Shown one piece after another: positions 1 to 10,287 of a stretch of DNA of 64,000 nucleotides. The position numbers were made by a program, and so were the translations under genes. This DNA is from Lichenostomus cassidix (Eukaryota > Chordata > Aves > Passeriformes > Meliphagidae): the NCBI GenBank assembly GCA_008360975.2, contig CM039196.1:620001-684000 (forward strand). Direction: 5' to 3'. The notes under the pieces are model-generated. The model was not told the origin of the DNA and did no database searches. It was given only the letters and a program-made list of their open reading frames with translations. Numbering within the stretch: the first letter of the stretch is position 1; the number at the start of each line of letters is the position of its first letter.

Positions 1-1259
1 TACACAGGGATAACATTTCACTTCATTTTTTTTTTTTAAGAAACGTGTAAATGTTTTAAGCTCAAACACACTGAAGTTGGTCCTTTGAGGCCATCTGTTG
101 CTGCAGACCACCTGCCATCAAAAGAGCACCTGAGCACTCAGCATCCATCATCTCAGAGGTGTCCCTGCAGCCAGGGGTGCTGCTGGGCAGGGAGGAGGGG
201 CTGTGAGACAAACCCTCCTGGTTCTGGGCTGCTCAGCACTCTGGAGCTGTGGGGTGACAGCCAGATGTGAAGGATGGCTGTGTAATAACAGACAGATGAG
301 ATGCTGCTTTGGGGAAGATCTGATAAGAGCTCTGAGCATTCCTTGCCTGAGCTCCTCACATCCCTTCAGCCCCAGTGTTTTCACTGCTCAGTGTCCCAAC
401 ACTCAGGGATAAACTAAACTCGAGTTAAACCCTGCAACTGCTGAGCTAAATTGTATTGCTAGTTACAGGAACATCAGCGTTTCACTGAGACACAGCTATT
501 GTAATCAGAAGTTTGTGGGGTTTTGCCCTGAATCCCATTTTCCCCTGCTGGTCTCCCACTCTACTCCCACTTGGTAAATCCAAGTGTTCTACCAAGAGAG
601 CCTCGCCAGAAAAAAGAACTTTCTGCCTTTCTTTACCTGCACACAAGCCTGTGGCAAACATCTGCTTCTTGACTTGCAGTGTATTTACACCCCAACAGAA
701 TGCATTGCTCTTAGAATTTTTACCTGATAAATGCCACTGGACGTTTCTTCCTCAGCAAGTTCCCTGTGGAGTGACTGGATTGTTAAAATAACCACACAGA
801 TACTTCTCCTAAAAGTCTGAGATAAGCAAATACCTATTGGGCCTTGACAGTAAAGAAAAATCCTAAACAATTCATCAAATAAAACTACAAACATGATTTC
901 ACTAAAATTTAAAATTACTGTGAAAAAGAAGTGTAATATTTTTGAGATGTTGTCTTAATGACTTTTAGTATTATTATCATTAGACTTATATGCAGCCTTC
1001 TAAGACATTACCAATCTGTGTTAATTATTAAAAATTATATATTAAATTAATTGTTTTGAAAATAAGTATATCACTTTCCCTTAACAGTAACAAGCTTCCA
1101 ATTCCTTATGTAGCAACTTCAGTATTAAACTGTTAAGATTGCTGGGAGTTGTGGGACAGCAAGAAGGACAATTTCTGAACTAATTTGTTCTTAGGATGTC
1201 CTTAAATCCAAACATTACACTCTGCTGCATTTACAGTGTACCAGTCCTGATGTAAAGAA
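1..1259. other. Intergenic sequence, nothing recognised
   Basis: This is AT-rich non-coding sequence lying downstream of the FZD10 3' end. The open frames are short, overlap on both strands and resemble no protein I know. In other vertebrates the next gene on this side of FZD10 is PIWIL1, but no PIWIL1 exon is visible. I see no interspersed repeat with a clear signature. Confidence 0.6.
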
Positions 1260-1289
1260 ATTAGCATTATGTACATAATTAGCATTATG

Positions 1290-1451
1290 TACTTGAAGAA
1301 TCTCATTTGCTCACCAGTCACCCCTCCCAAATAATTCCTGAAAAACTGCAAACATGAAATAAATTCCGAATACTTGAAGAATCTCATTTGCTCACCAGTC
1401 ACCTCTCCCAAATAATTCCTGAAAAACTGCAAACATGAAATAAATTCTGAA
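1290..1451. repeat. 81-bp tandem duplication, two copies
   Basis: Two adjacent 81-bp units, 1290-1370 and 1371-1451, differ at only about two positions. Each starts with TACTTGAAGAATCTCATTTG. A few bases of a third unit (TACTT) follow. Just upstream, ATTAGCATTATGTAC is also repeated at about 1260 and 1279. The near identity suggests a recent duplication. It creates a repeated peptide in a minus-strand open frame that is not evidence of coding. Confidence 0.9.
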
Positions 1452-3094
1452 TACTTTGTTTGCAGTTTAGCAAGTACCACGATGTATCCAGCCAAGCATT
1501 CTTTGGCATTTTCACAGCAAAAGGTGCAGTTCTGCTCTGGTGACAGTGAAGGGCCTGAGCTGACAACGGAATAAATTCAGAATGGCAGCAGGAATTCAGC
1601 ACTGCTGAACATCTTTCTTCACTGTTTTTCTCCTCCAGAATCCCAACAGCTCTGAGGATTCATCACCAACAATGAAAAGCAATAATTTCCTGTAGGCTAC
1701 AGAAATAGTGAGGAGTTTATTCCAGTGGCTAAGGTAGGTTAGGGTGAAGCCTGAAATCCTTCCCTGAACCAACCTGTCCTGGCCAAGCCAGCACTGCCCT
1801 TTCTGTCACAGATGAAATTCATGTCCCGTTTGCTCCTGCAAGGTGACACAGCAACAAACCACATCTCAAGGGATCCTGCAGCAATTTGCACACACAGGGT
1901 ATTTAAAAACTCTGTACTTCTCAGCATCTAACACAGCTGATCTTAGCCAGAACACCCACAGATGCACAGGCAGGAATTCAAAGTTTCCAAGTGGATTTGT
2001 TCAGTGCAATGTCCTACTTTGGCTCAGGGTCCTCTGGCAGGATTAACTTCCAGGGCATCTCAAAGCTCTGTGTCAAACTGTGGCACAAAAGAGCAAAAAG
2101 ATATTTTCTCTTCCTCAAAAGATACATTTTACATCGAAAGCTGCTTTACATATGTGCACTTTAGACATAAAGATTATCAATAATACCTGCAAGACCATTT
2201 CTGTCACTCAAGTTCCTACTCACTGCTGGGAACAGTTAAAGAGTACAAGAAGACAAAAATTCACCTGCCACACTGCACAGATAAGTTAAAAACCAGAGCA
2301 CTGCTAAGGAACCTTTTGTTGGAAAGTTCCCACTCACAACACGACTGTCACAAGGATCCTCACTCCCCAAGGCCATTAAAACCTCTGTTTTCTGTGCTGA
2401 GCTCCCTGATGAAGGCTTTTCTAGAGCAGCCTGGGTGAGAAAGCAAAGTTCTGTTCCTGCCCCACCAGAATCACCCAGCCTGGCACTGGAAAACTGCACG
2501 GGAAACTTCAGGTTCACACCAAACCATCCTCCACTAAAAACTCCTTGAAAATGTATTTACAGTCGGAACTCCATCAGATAACTCCCCAAAGCAGCATTCA
2601 AACCCTGCGTTTGTACTTCCCGCTCTCCCCTAAGTCTTTCCACAAACAGTGCTACTTGCAGTGGTGTTAGAAAGGGAAAATTCCCTGAAGGGTAGAGACT
2701 GAATCGTGTTCCAGCTGTGCGGAGTGAGGCAGAGATCTGTAACGTGCCCAACAGAGCAATGCAAATTTCCAGGGTGTTAACCGAGATCATTGTTGTAATC
2801 TCGGCGCTTTGTAAACACGGAGCTGCTCCACATCACCGCAGCTTTTTGCATCACCAAAGCTTCTTCCCGTTCCGTTTGCTCAGTTGCAGAAGCTCACAGA
2901 AAGATGCAACTCCAAAATCCACTTATTTCATCCCAACTTGCAATTTCTTTCGAGTGAATTGCTGTTCTCTCTATTTATACTTGCAGGCAAGTATAGCAGC
3001 AACTATTATATTCACAGTGTGCTTGTATCAAATAATCCAGAAAACAAGTTTATTAACCGCAGAGCACATCAGAGGAAGTTTAGAACACAAAATT
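1452..3094. other. Intergenic sequence, nothing recognised
   Basis: AT-rich single-copy sequence between the 81-bp duplication and the inferred FZD10 transcript end. The longest open frame (135 codons, plus strand, 2717-3124) resembles no known protein and runs into the FZD10 poly(A) region. I treat it as chance. Confidence 0.55.
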
Positions 3095-4157
3095 ATCAAA
3101 CTAAAGAACATATTTTATTTTTAATAAAATAGTGGAGCATGAAAAATAATTGTATATTACAAATATATACAGCACACAACTGTGCACCCCCAGCACAGTA
3201 AAGAGCATCACTCTATACAAAGCTTCCCTTTGCAGAATCTAGTGCTTCTTGATCTATTCATAGTGAGAATTTGTTTAACAATAGAAAGAGTCAATAAGCC
3301 CTTTGGGTCTCTTTGAATTGATCCCCCCTTTTTTTTTTGCACAAATCAGTCCAAACGTGTATAACATTGGCTTGATTTCCATTAAAAAGCCACAAAATGT
3401 AACACTAAAGGGTTTCTGAGGACTAGACCTCTTAGTTCTTTTGTTAAGAGATTTCTTTTGTTGTCTTTATGTACAGCAAAATACTTGTTTCTCTTTTCAT
3501 GTCATGGTAAGGAAAAAAAATGTATTGCACATTATTCTTATTCACAAAGTTTGTGTCTGGTGCAGGAAGTTTCTCTTTTGGTGAAAGAATATTGCTGAGC
3601 ATTATAGATTGAGCCTATTTTTAGGGACTCCAAGCAGAGGAGTTGTAAAGGATTTTAAAGTTAGCAGAGGTTGCTTTCCCAGAGAGCATCCTTGCTCAGG
3701 AAAAGCCTCCTCGGTGTCCCTCGAGACACAATGCTCACTTGGGCACTTTTAAACCAAACCATTGCTCCAGAAAACTTGACTATGCCTTGTTACTCACAAA
3801 GCTGAAGGAAATTCAGCTCAGCTACCTGAAAAAGTTAAATAGGTGTTTGTTGTCGAGTTTGGGTTTGTTTTTATGTGTGTTTTTTTTTTAATCTGAGGGA
3901 TGGATGTGATACGTAACTACAAATTAGTAACAGGACAGAATGTTTTCATTCACAATATTTCTTTCACTGAAAACCTTCCCATGAGTATGTTTACCTTCAG
4001 TTTTTCACCAGGTCCTGAATTCAGCACGACACATTTTTGTGCCTTGAGATATTAAACTGTTCTGACAAAAAAAGCACCATTCGTTTTTTGATTTCTGACA
4101 GCTGCTGTGGACATTTGTAAGTCTGTGAGGTGAGACACAATCCTTTCTAAAACCTGG
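3095..4157 (-). other. FZD10: FZD10 3' untranslated region (inferred)
   Basis: This stretch lies directly 3' of the FZD10 stop codon and holds no coding frame. On the minus strand it ends with ATTAAA (3125-3120) followed at once by AATAAA (3119-3114), so cleavage should fall near 3090-3105 and give a UTR of about 1.06 kb. A Pumilio-type TGTATATA lies at 3171-3164 on the minus strand, some 45 bases before the signal. The UTR is AT-rich with several A or T homopolymers. The end point is inferred from the signal alone, without transcript evidence. Confidence 0.6.
3114..3125 (-). terminator. Poly(A) signals of FZD10
   Basis: On the minus strand ATTAAA (3125-3120) and the canonical AATAAA (3119-3114) are adjacent. 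They are the only close matches I found between the FZD10 stop codon and position 3000. The surrounding sequence is AT-rich. Confidence 0.6.
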
Positions 4158-5903
4158 TCACACACAGGTGGGAGGTTGTAGTGTTGATTCATACTTTGCA
4201 AGGTGAGTTTTCTGCGGGTGTTGAGGTTTTTTGTAGATTCCACTACTCGTAATAACACTTGCAGGTTTTCTCCTACTTCTCTTCTTTAATCTCCGACTGC
4301 AAACGTTTTGCCAGGACTGAAGGGTCTTGGAAGTCCAGATCCACATGCCACTAGTAATGCCCACAACTAACAACATAAAAATTTTGACCATAAAAATCTC
4401 TACTGCTGGGATGGAGTTGTTCATCATGCAGTCTAAATTTTTAGTCTGATTGTTCATCTTGCACTTCTGCTGAGTTGCCACAATTTTCCAATAATCCATG
4501 TTCAATCTCTCATAAAAATAGCAAGCTATCACACAGGTTGCAGGCACTGTATACAAAACTGAGAACACACCAATCCTGACCATAAGTTTCTCCAACTTGT
4601 CGGTGTTTTCTCCACCCGTTTTCATCACCCTCCTGATGTGAAAAAGGGCCACAAACCCCGAAAGGATGAAAGAAGTGCCAATGATTAGATAACAAGCCAG
4701 AGGGATGAGCACAAAGCCCGTCAAGGCGTTCACATCCATGCTGCCCACGTAGCACAGCCCTGTCAGCTCGTCTCCAGCCACCCTCCTCATCACCAGGATC
4801 ATGATGGTTTTCACGGCTGGAATGGCCCAAGCTGCCAGGTGAAAGTAGCTGCTGTTGGCCTCGATGGCTTCGTGTCCCCACTTCTTCCCGGCCGCCAGGA
4901 ACCAAGTCAGGGTCAGGATGACCCACCACAGGGAGCTGGCCATGCCGAAGTAATAGAGCACCAGGAACACGATGGTGCAGCCCGTGCTCTCCAGCCCCTC
5001 CTGGATGACATAGAGCTGCCCGCTGTCCCTGTCGCAGGCGATGCTCTCAGCGCCCGAGAAGAGGCGGATGATGTAGCCCACCGAGTAGACACAGTAGCAC
5101 ATGGAGAGGAAGATAATGGGCCTCTCGGGGTACTTGAAACGCTGCGGGTCGATGAGAAAAGTGAGGACGGTGAAAGCGCTGGAGAAGAAGCACAGAACGG
5201 ACCAGATGGCAATCCAAACGACAGCAAACCGCTTGTCATCCCTGCTCCAGTAGACATCGACCCCCGGCGTGCAGAGCGGCGCGCAGGAAGCGCTCTTTTC
5301 CACATGGTGGAACTTGCCGGGGTTTTCGCAGGACGCTCTGCTCAGGCTGTCCTTGTGCTGCTGCACATCGTGCCCGCCGCTGGGCCGCTGGGGACGGAAC
5401 ATGGGGGGCAGCATGCTGGAGCCCCGGGGCGGCTCGTCCGAGCCGTTGTTGGGAGCTTCCATGCACAGGTAGTTGGGGTCGTTCTTGTTGGGCAGCTTGC
5501 TGCAGTCCAGCGAGTCCGGCCACTTGAAATTGAACTGCTCCATGATCGGGGAGCACTTCAGCCTCGCCTGCTCGCACATCACCCTGCAGGCCGGGATCGG
5601 GGTGGAAACCTGCTCCGTGCACATCGGGGCGTACAGCGAGCACAGGAAGAATTTCAGGTGCCCGTGGCACCCGTACTCCACCAAGGGGGCAAACTCGTGC
5701 AGCTGGATGGCGGCTTCCCTCTGGTTCTCGTGGCCCATCAGGTTGGGCATCCTGGTCATGTTGTAGCCGATGTCCTTGCACATGGGGATCTCGATGGGCT
5801 GGCACCTCCCGTCGCCGGGCCGCTCGATGTCCATGGAGCTGATGGCCGCGCAGCAGCCGCACAGGCACAGCAGCAGCACGGCGCTGCCCGCCCAGCGACC
5901 CAT
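4158..5903 (-). CDS. FZD10: Frizzled-10, Wnt receptor (class F GPCR)
   Basis: Complete intronless gene of 581 codons, the length of human FZD10. Frizzled receptors bind Wnt ligands at the plasma membrane and signal through Dishevelled, to beta-catenin or planar-polarity pathways; in chick embryos Fzd10 is linked to dorsal neural tube and limb Wnt signalling. Visible in the protein: a signal peptide (about residues 1-20, hydrophobic AVLLLCLCGCC); a cysteine-rich Wnt-binding domain (about 29-150) with all ten cysteines (34, 42, 79, 88, 95, 106, 110, 117, 134, 147); N-glycosylation sites at N48 and N153; seven membrane segments (about 226-250, 262-283, 307-335, 353-373, 395-421, 440-464, 498-522). 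The Dishevelled-binding KTxxxW motif is K526-TLQS-W531, and the C-terminus is PTCV, as in other FZD10 proteins. The frame stays open for 92 codons upstream but has no ATG there; the chosen ATG sits in an excellent Kozak context (GCCGCCATGG). FZD9 is the nearest paralogue, but the linker and tail fit FZD10. Confidence 0.98.
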   Translation of the reverse strand: MGRWAGSAVLLLCLCGCCAAISSMDIERPGDGRCQPIEIPMCKDIGYNMTRMPNLMGHENQREAAIQLHEFAPLVEYGCHGHLKFFLCSLYAPMCTEQVSTPIPACRVMCEQARLKCSPIMEQFNFKWPDSLDCSKLPNKNDPNYLCMEAPNNGSDEPPRGSSMLPPMFRPQRPSGGHDVQQHKDSLSRASCENPGKFHHVEKSASCAPLCTPGVDVYWSRDDKRFAVVWIAIWSVLCFFSSAFTVLTFLIDPQRFKYPERPIIFLSMCYCVYSVGYIIRLFSGAESIACDRDSGQLYVIQEGLESTGCTIVFLVLYYFGMASSLWWVILTLTWFLAAGKKWGHEAIEANSSYFHLAAWAIPAVKTIMILVMRRVAGDELTGLCYVGSMDVNALTGFVLIPLACYLIIGTSFILSGFVALFHIRRVMKTGGENTDKLEKLMVRIGVFSVLYTVPATCVIACYFYERLNMDYWKIVATQQKCKMNNQTKNLDCMMNNSIPAVEIFMVKIFMLLVVGITSGMWIWTSKTLQSWQNVCSRRLKKRSRRKPASVITSSGIYKKPQHPQKTHLAKYESTLQPPTCV

Positions 5904-5956
5904 GGCGGCGGCTGGCGAGCGGGGGGCGAGCGGGGCGAGCGGGGGGCGAGCGGCGC

Positions 5957-6049
5957 TCAGAGCAGCTGCCGGCCCGAGCTCAGCCCTGCCCGCCGCTCCA
6001 TCGCCCCCGAGCGCGGCGGGGCGGCGGACGGAGCGCGGCGGGGCAGCAT
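5957..6049 (-). other. Upstream ORF of 30 codons before FZD10
   Basis: On the minus strand an ATG at 6049-6047 opens a frame of 30 codons ending in TGA at 5959-5957, 53 bases before the FZD10 ATG. A second ATG in the same frame is at 6001-5999. The frame is +2 relative to FZD10, so translating it would not extend the receptor. Upstream ORFs commonly reduce or condition translation of the main frame. Whether it lies in the transcript depends on the unmapped start site. Confidence 0.6.
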
Positions 6050-6248
6050 CGCCCGAACGGCGGCCGGGCCGGCAGAGCCCCGCAGGATGCCGCCGGCGGG
6101 AGGGAAAGAGCTCCCGGGCCGCAGATGCGCCCAACTTACTGCGGGCGGCCCGGCAACTTTCTGCTCGCCGCGCTTCCACTTTCGCGATCTTCCCGCCGCC
6201 CTCGATCCGCTCGTTCTCCGCCCCGCTGCCTCCGGAGCGATGCCGGGC

Positions 6249-6343
6249 AGCTCGGTCCGGCCGGAGCCCAGCGATCGCCGCTTCCCGGGCAGCTCAGTTC
6301 AGTTCAGCTCGGTCCGGCCGGAGCCCAGCGATCGCCGCTTCCC
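6249..6343. repeat. 38-bp direct duplication in the FZD10 promoter/5' UTR
   Basis: Two identical 38-bp copies lie at 6249-6286 and 6306-6343, a 57-bp offset. Both begin AGCTCGGTCCGGCCGGAGCC and contain the palindrome GCGATCGC. The 19-bp spacer is a short AGTTC/AGCTC-rich repeat. Perfect identity at CpG-rich sites suggests a recent event. Any factor-binding site inside the unit is doubled. Confidence 0.93.
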
Positions 6344-6438
6344 TGCCCGCTGCGGAGCCGCGCTGTCTCCGGGGATTCTCCTCTCCTCTGCTCTCCTCCA
6401 GCGGGTCACAGCTCCGCACTTTCTCGCCGAGAGCTGGG

Positions 6439-6444
6439 GATTGG
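6439..6444 (-). promoter_or_regulatory. CCAAT box (minus strand)
   Basis: GATTGG on the plus strand reads CCAATC on the minus strand. It lies at the outer edge of the CpG island, about 540 bases upstream of the FZD10 ATG and next to a (GGA)n tract. This is a plausible NF-Y site for a TATA-less promoter. The call rests on motif and position only. Confidence 0.4.
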
Positions 6445-6464
6445 TTTATTCGAGCGCGGAATAA

Positions 6465-6482
6465 AGGAGGAGGAGGAGGAGG
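6465..6482. repeat. (GGA)n microsatellite
   Basis: Six tandem GGA triplets in an uninterrupted purine tract near the inferred FZD10 promoter, read as TCC repeats on the FZD10 strand. Confidence 0.85.
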
Positions 6483-6676
6483 AAATATCTAAGCCATTGA
6501 AGAGGGGGGCCTGGAAAATCCCCCCTGCTCGCCGCCCTCTGGTCTGGGTTTGCAATGCGCTGTGCCGAGCAGTGCCGAGCAGTGCGGGCTGTGCAGCTCC
6601 GCTCCCCCTCCGCTGAAACTCCTGCGGCCCGAGCAGCTGCGGCTCTGGGGCGGCTGGATCCCAGCAGAAAATAAAG

Positions 6677-6727
6677 TGGAAAAAAAAAAAGCTAAACGCA
6701 AGAAGAAGAAGGAAAAAAAAAAAAAAA
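6677..6727. repeat. Purine-rich A/AAG tract
   Basis: Poly(A) runs flank a short AAG repeat, giving about 50 bases of almost pure purine on the plus strand, just outside the CpG island. Confidence 0.85.
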
Positions 6728-6886
6728 CCGTGTGCAGGATCCGCCTCGCATACGACATCCACTTTGCATGAGAAAGGTGAAGCTGACACGGTGATTACTT
6801 TCCAATCACTCGGAACGCCTTGAAACCTCCTTAAGGACCCCTACAGGTTCTCCTTGATCGGCACCGATTAGAAAAAGCCCCATTTG

Positions 6887-6930
6887 TTTCTCTCTCCTTC
6901 TCTCTCTCCTTCCTTTCTCCTCTCCCTCCC
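6887..6930. repeat. 44-base uninterrupted pyrimidine tract
   Basis: The plus strand holds 44 consecutive C or T bases with TCTC and CTCC repeats. The minus strand is therefore a GA-rich tract upstream of FZD10. Such tracts can bind GAGA-type or SP/KLF factors, or form triplex DNA. Function is not shown by the sequence. Confidence 0.85.
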
Positions 6931-7130
6931 GTTGCCCTCTCTGGAAAGTTGAACAAGAGCTTTTCTCTAGAAGGCTGACCAGCCTGCCCTCCCTCGCCCA
7001 GGTAGGAAGCCAGCGAGAGCGAAGCCTTCAGACTTGCTGTCTCCTGAGCACAGGGTGAAGGTGGTGCCTCCCGACTGCCTTTATCGCAGGGGGCGAAGCT
7101 CTAGCAGGGAGGATGTGGGGAGGAGGATGC

Positions 7131-7177
7131 ATTTTATGGCGAGTGCTATAAACTCTCCGCTGCCAGGGCCATAAAAT
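7131..7177. promoter_or_regulatory. Inverted pair of CDX/HOX-like sites
   Basis: ATTTTATGGC at 7131-7140 and its exact reverse complement GCCATAAAAT at 7168-7177 are separated by 27 bases, which include GCTATAAAC. GCCATAAA is the classic CDX consensus and is close to posterior-HOX sites. The pair lies about 1.25 kb upstream of the FZD10 ATG. This is motif evidence only. Confidence 0.4.
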
Positions 7178-10005
7178 AGGGTTGCTTTCAGCCTGGAGTC
7201 TCAGCTTTTTTCAAACGTCGTGCTTTGTCTCGAATTCCTAACTGAACAGGACAGGCAGGATTGGTGGAAAAGGACCTGATTATGGTTTTAATCACAGTAG
7301 AGCATTACTCGAAAAGTAGCTTGCCTTTTTTTTTGCCCCCCCTTCATTCCTTAAATAAGAAATGCAAAGAGGACTCGAGACATACCCTTGGGGAAGTTAC
7401 TTCATCCACTGTAGAAAAGATTCTTACAGATTTTGGAGACGGGGATCGCTCTAAAGTGAGTCGTGTTTACTTTTAAAGTTAAGCTTTGAGATTTATTTTA
7501 CTCATTGGTCTCTCAGAGCTCGGAAAGGAGGAAGTTAAATCCTAAGCCAAACTCTGCTCGCAGTTTTACGGAGGGAAAAGGAGCGCAGCGATCAGAAGTC
7601 AAAGATTAGCTCTGCTCGACTCCCCTTCCCCCGCCTCCCTCCCCCCGGAGCTGTTTTAGCGAGCACATTAATGAAGAAGGCAAATCTCGCTTTATTTCAT
7701 TCATGCTCACCCGCTCAGCCGAGCAGAGCACGGATCCTCCTGGAAGCAGCAAATCCCGCAGGTCACACTAACACCCACCAGGCTCCAGAGGAAACTGTTC
7801 CTTTCCTCGCTGGCGATAAGGGTGAAACGGATCCAAGCCAGGACAACAAACCAGGGCTAGTGTTTGCCTCCCAAAGCCCCCAAGATGTGGCCAGTGCTTG
7901 CCAAGGGGTAAAAGCCACCAGAAAAACGTGGCTTTTCAAGCGTGGAGCTTTCTGTGGCTCTGCAGTGGATGGAGGAGATGATATTTATAAAGTGCTGGTC
8001 TCAGGCACTGACCTTCCCTTGGACACTTCGGTTGCTCGGGGAATGTTCCTAAAGCAGGCAGTGCTGTGTGCAGAAAAAGGGCTTTATTTATTTTAGTGTG
8101 TCTGTGTGTGCTGGGGCATTTCCATTCTTCATTAATCTCAGCCTGTTTTCTTAGTATTTGTATTCATCCTGATTCCCCTTCTGGAGAGCTCAGCTGGGGG
8201 TAGCAGGGAAGTGTGGGGAAAGCTTTTTCAAGGGACAAGGAAATTCCACTTTAAAAAGGAGAATTGAAATAATAACAAAAAAAGAGCAGAATTTAAATAA
8301 TGCATAACAGGAACATATTCAATGTTTCTTTTATCCGACTTGATTGTTTGGGAGCTTGTTTTTCTTTCTTTTTTTTTTTTTCCCCCCAACAAGCATTTTT
8401 GTAAAGCATATTCTATCACCATTGACATTAAAGTAATCTAGAAAAAAATACATGAAATAAAACATGGCCTTTTTATTCTGTAGCACTGATAGCAACCTCT
8501 TTCTCCTAAGAGGCAAAAAAGAACCACAAATGAAAGTGAGAAAAAAAAAAGGGGGGGAAAGTCCACCCTTTGTAGTTGTGTCTCTCCTAATTGATCTTTC
8601 ATGTGCCAATTTAAATCAGCCTTGTTTTTCCAGCCATTATTTTAGCCAGTGCATCCTGCTTTAGATCATTTCTCTCACTTGCTATATTTTTAAAGAGCTA
8701 TCCACGAGTATCAGCCATTCAAGCAGCCTGAGTCAGCGAGAGTAACAAATAGAACATTATCATGGGGAAATGAGAGCGCTGAGAAATCAGCAACTGGAAG
8801 ATACCTCTGTAACTAATAAATGAAAAGAGCCTTTTGATGGCTCCAGCTGAAAAGATATTTTATTTTATTTTTTTTCTCCTGTGTGTGGGATTTGAGATGT
8901 GTGATTCTATGGAGCAGCCAGGCACCCCTGCTGCTAGGCCCTGGCTAGGAGTTGGCCCCCCTCTGGCAAATGTTATGGAGAATTGGGAGGAATTTTATGG
9001 CTGTCTTTTCCCTCAGCTCTTTTTTCTTTTGTCTTCTTTGAAGAATGACTTTAGACATTTTATTTACATATTTAACCATGGATGAAAGAGGAAAAAGAAA
9101 GCATTTGGGCCGTTGTGGGAATAGTGATATGTTTAAATTAATGGAAATCTTATTAGGCTTCTAAAATTTTAAGCAAAAGATTTTTAATGAAACTTTATAA
9201 TTAAACATGATTTCAAATAATGTGCCAACTCGCAGGAAGGATGCATTTCTCCCTCTAGCTCTCCATCTCCCCACCTCCCAAAAATTGTGCAGAGGAACAA
9301 TCTGTACCCTAAAGTCCAGCTCTTCTGTCCCGTAAGGAAAAGATTTACAAACTTGGATGTTTAATAAGGCATGCAGTAATTCAAACCATAACTAAATGTT
9401 TTGTAGGTAAAGCAAACCATAAACAAGGCAGGAAAAAAGCCCAGCCAGCCCTGATCCCTGCAATGGCAAAGTTTCATGCTGAATAATCTCTTACAGTGGC
9501 AGGGAAATAAAACACTTTGATATGGGTGATGGGGAAAATCAAAGTTGCATCCATTCTGTCCATGTTGGAGTCGTTGGAAATTACAGTGCCAGGCGAGGGT
9601 TTCTGCAATGGGATTAAAGGAGACCCAAATAATCCGTTTGAGATAAAATGTTCTGACACTTCAGCAGCAAAGAGGAATGAAATGATCAGCTTGGGGAGTT
9701 GAAGAGTTAATTAGTACATTAAAGATTTTTAGTACAATAGTCTAAATTACTTATGAGGAGCAGTGATGTGCTGTGACAGAAGGAGAACTGATTTTGACAA
9801 TCCTATATTTAAGAAGTCTGTCGCTATAACTGTTTTTTTCAGGCTCAATATTTCTGGCCAGCCATTTGTAACACAAAAAATAGAGATCAGTTTAATGTTA
9901 ATCCCATTCAATAATCCTATTCTCATCTCTATTTTTATGCACATTCAGACACTTTTTAACTCACATGTTTCATTCCAGTAACAAATTTTATTATATATTA
10001 AAAAC

Positions 10006-10028
10006 ACATATATTAAAAAAATATATGT
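10006..10028. repeat. AT-rich perfect inverted repeat
   Basis: ACATATATT at 10006-10014 and AATATATGT at 10020-10028 form a 9-bp perfect stem with an A5 loop. Base composition makes chance likely. Confidence 0.7.
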
Positions 10029-10287
10029 TAGCCATACAGATAACAACTGTAAAAGAAAAAAGATCAACACACAAGAAGAAAGCTGATAGCTATTCTAGCA
10101 ATGTTAGAAGCTTGTATTTCATACTGAATTTCCTCTAGATATTAATAAAATTAAACGGCATGCAGAGAAATGTTTATTTTCCAAACCGAATGGATTTATT
10201 TTTTCCTAGCTACAGAATCTTTGAGGCAGCGTTCCTCCCAAATTTAAGTAAACATGTCTGCTTAGTAGGACAGGCAGAGTGAGAAAT

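Larger units (their letters stand above)
5904..6400 (-). other. FZD10: FZD10 5' UTR within a CpG island (inferred)
   Basis: Very GC- and CpG-rich sequence immediately upstream of the FZD10 start. The CpG-rich zone continues from within the coding region (about 4.8 kb) to about 6.66 kb. The transcription start is unknown. If the CCAAT box at 6444-6439 is used, a start near 6350-6390 and a 5' UTR of roughly 450-500 bases would follow. The region contains one complete upstream ORF and part of a 38-bp duplication. The long plus-strand open frame across here is a shadow of CpG-rich sequence. Confidence 0.55.

Noticed and set aside
5904..6179. 92-residue N-terminal extension of FZD10
   Set aside because: The frame is open but has no ATG upstream of 5903; its apparent start is GTG. 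The peptide is unlike any Frizzled, and the ATG at 5903 has an excellent Kozak context and is followed by a signal peptide.
4839..6464. 541-codon open frame on the plus strand opposite FZD10
   Set aside because: It is the antisense shadow of a GC-rich conserved gene and its 5' UTR. Stop codons are rare there for compositional reasons, it begins with a non-ATG codon, and the peptide is low-complexity Pro/Ala/Gly/Arg-rich.
7671..8096. 141-codon plus-strand frame upstream of FZD10
   Set aside because: No similarity to a known protein, no Kozak or conservation evidence, and it lies in presumed regulatory DNA.
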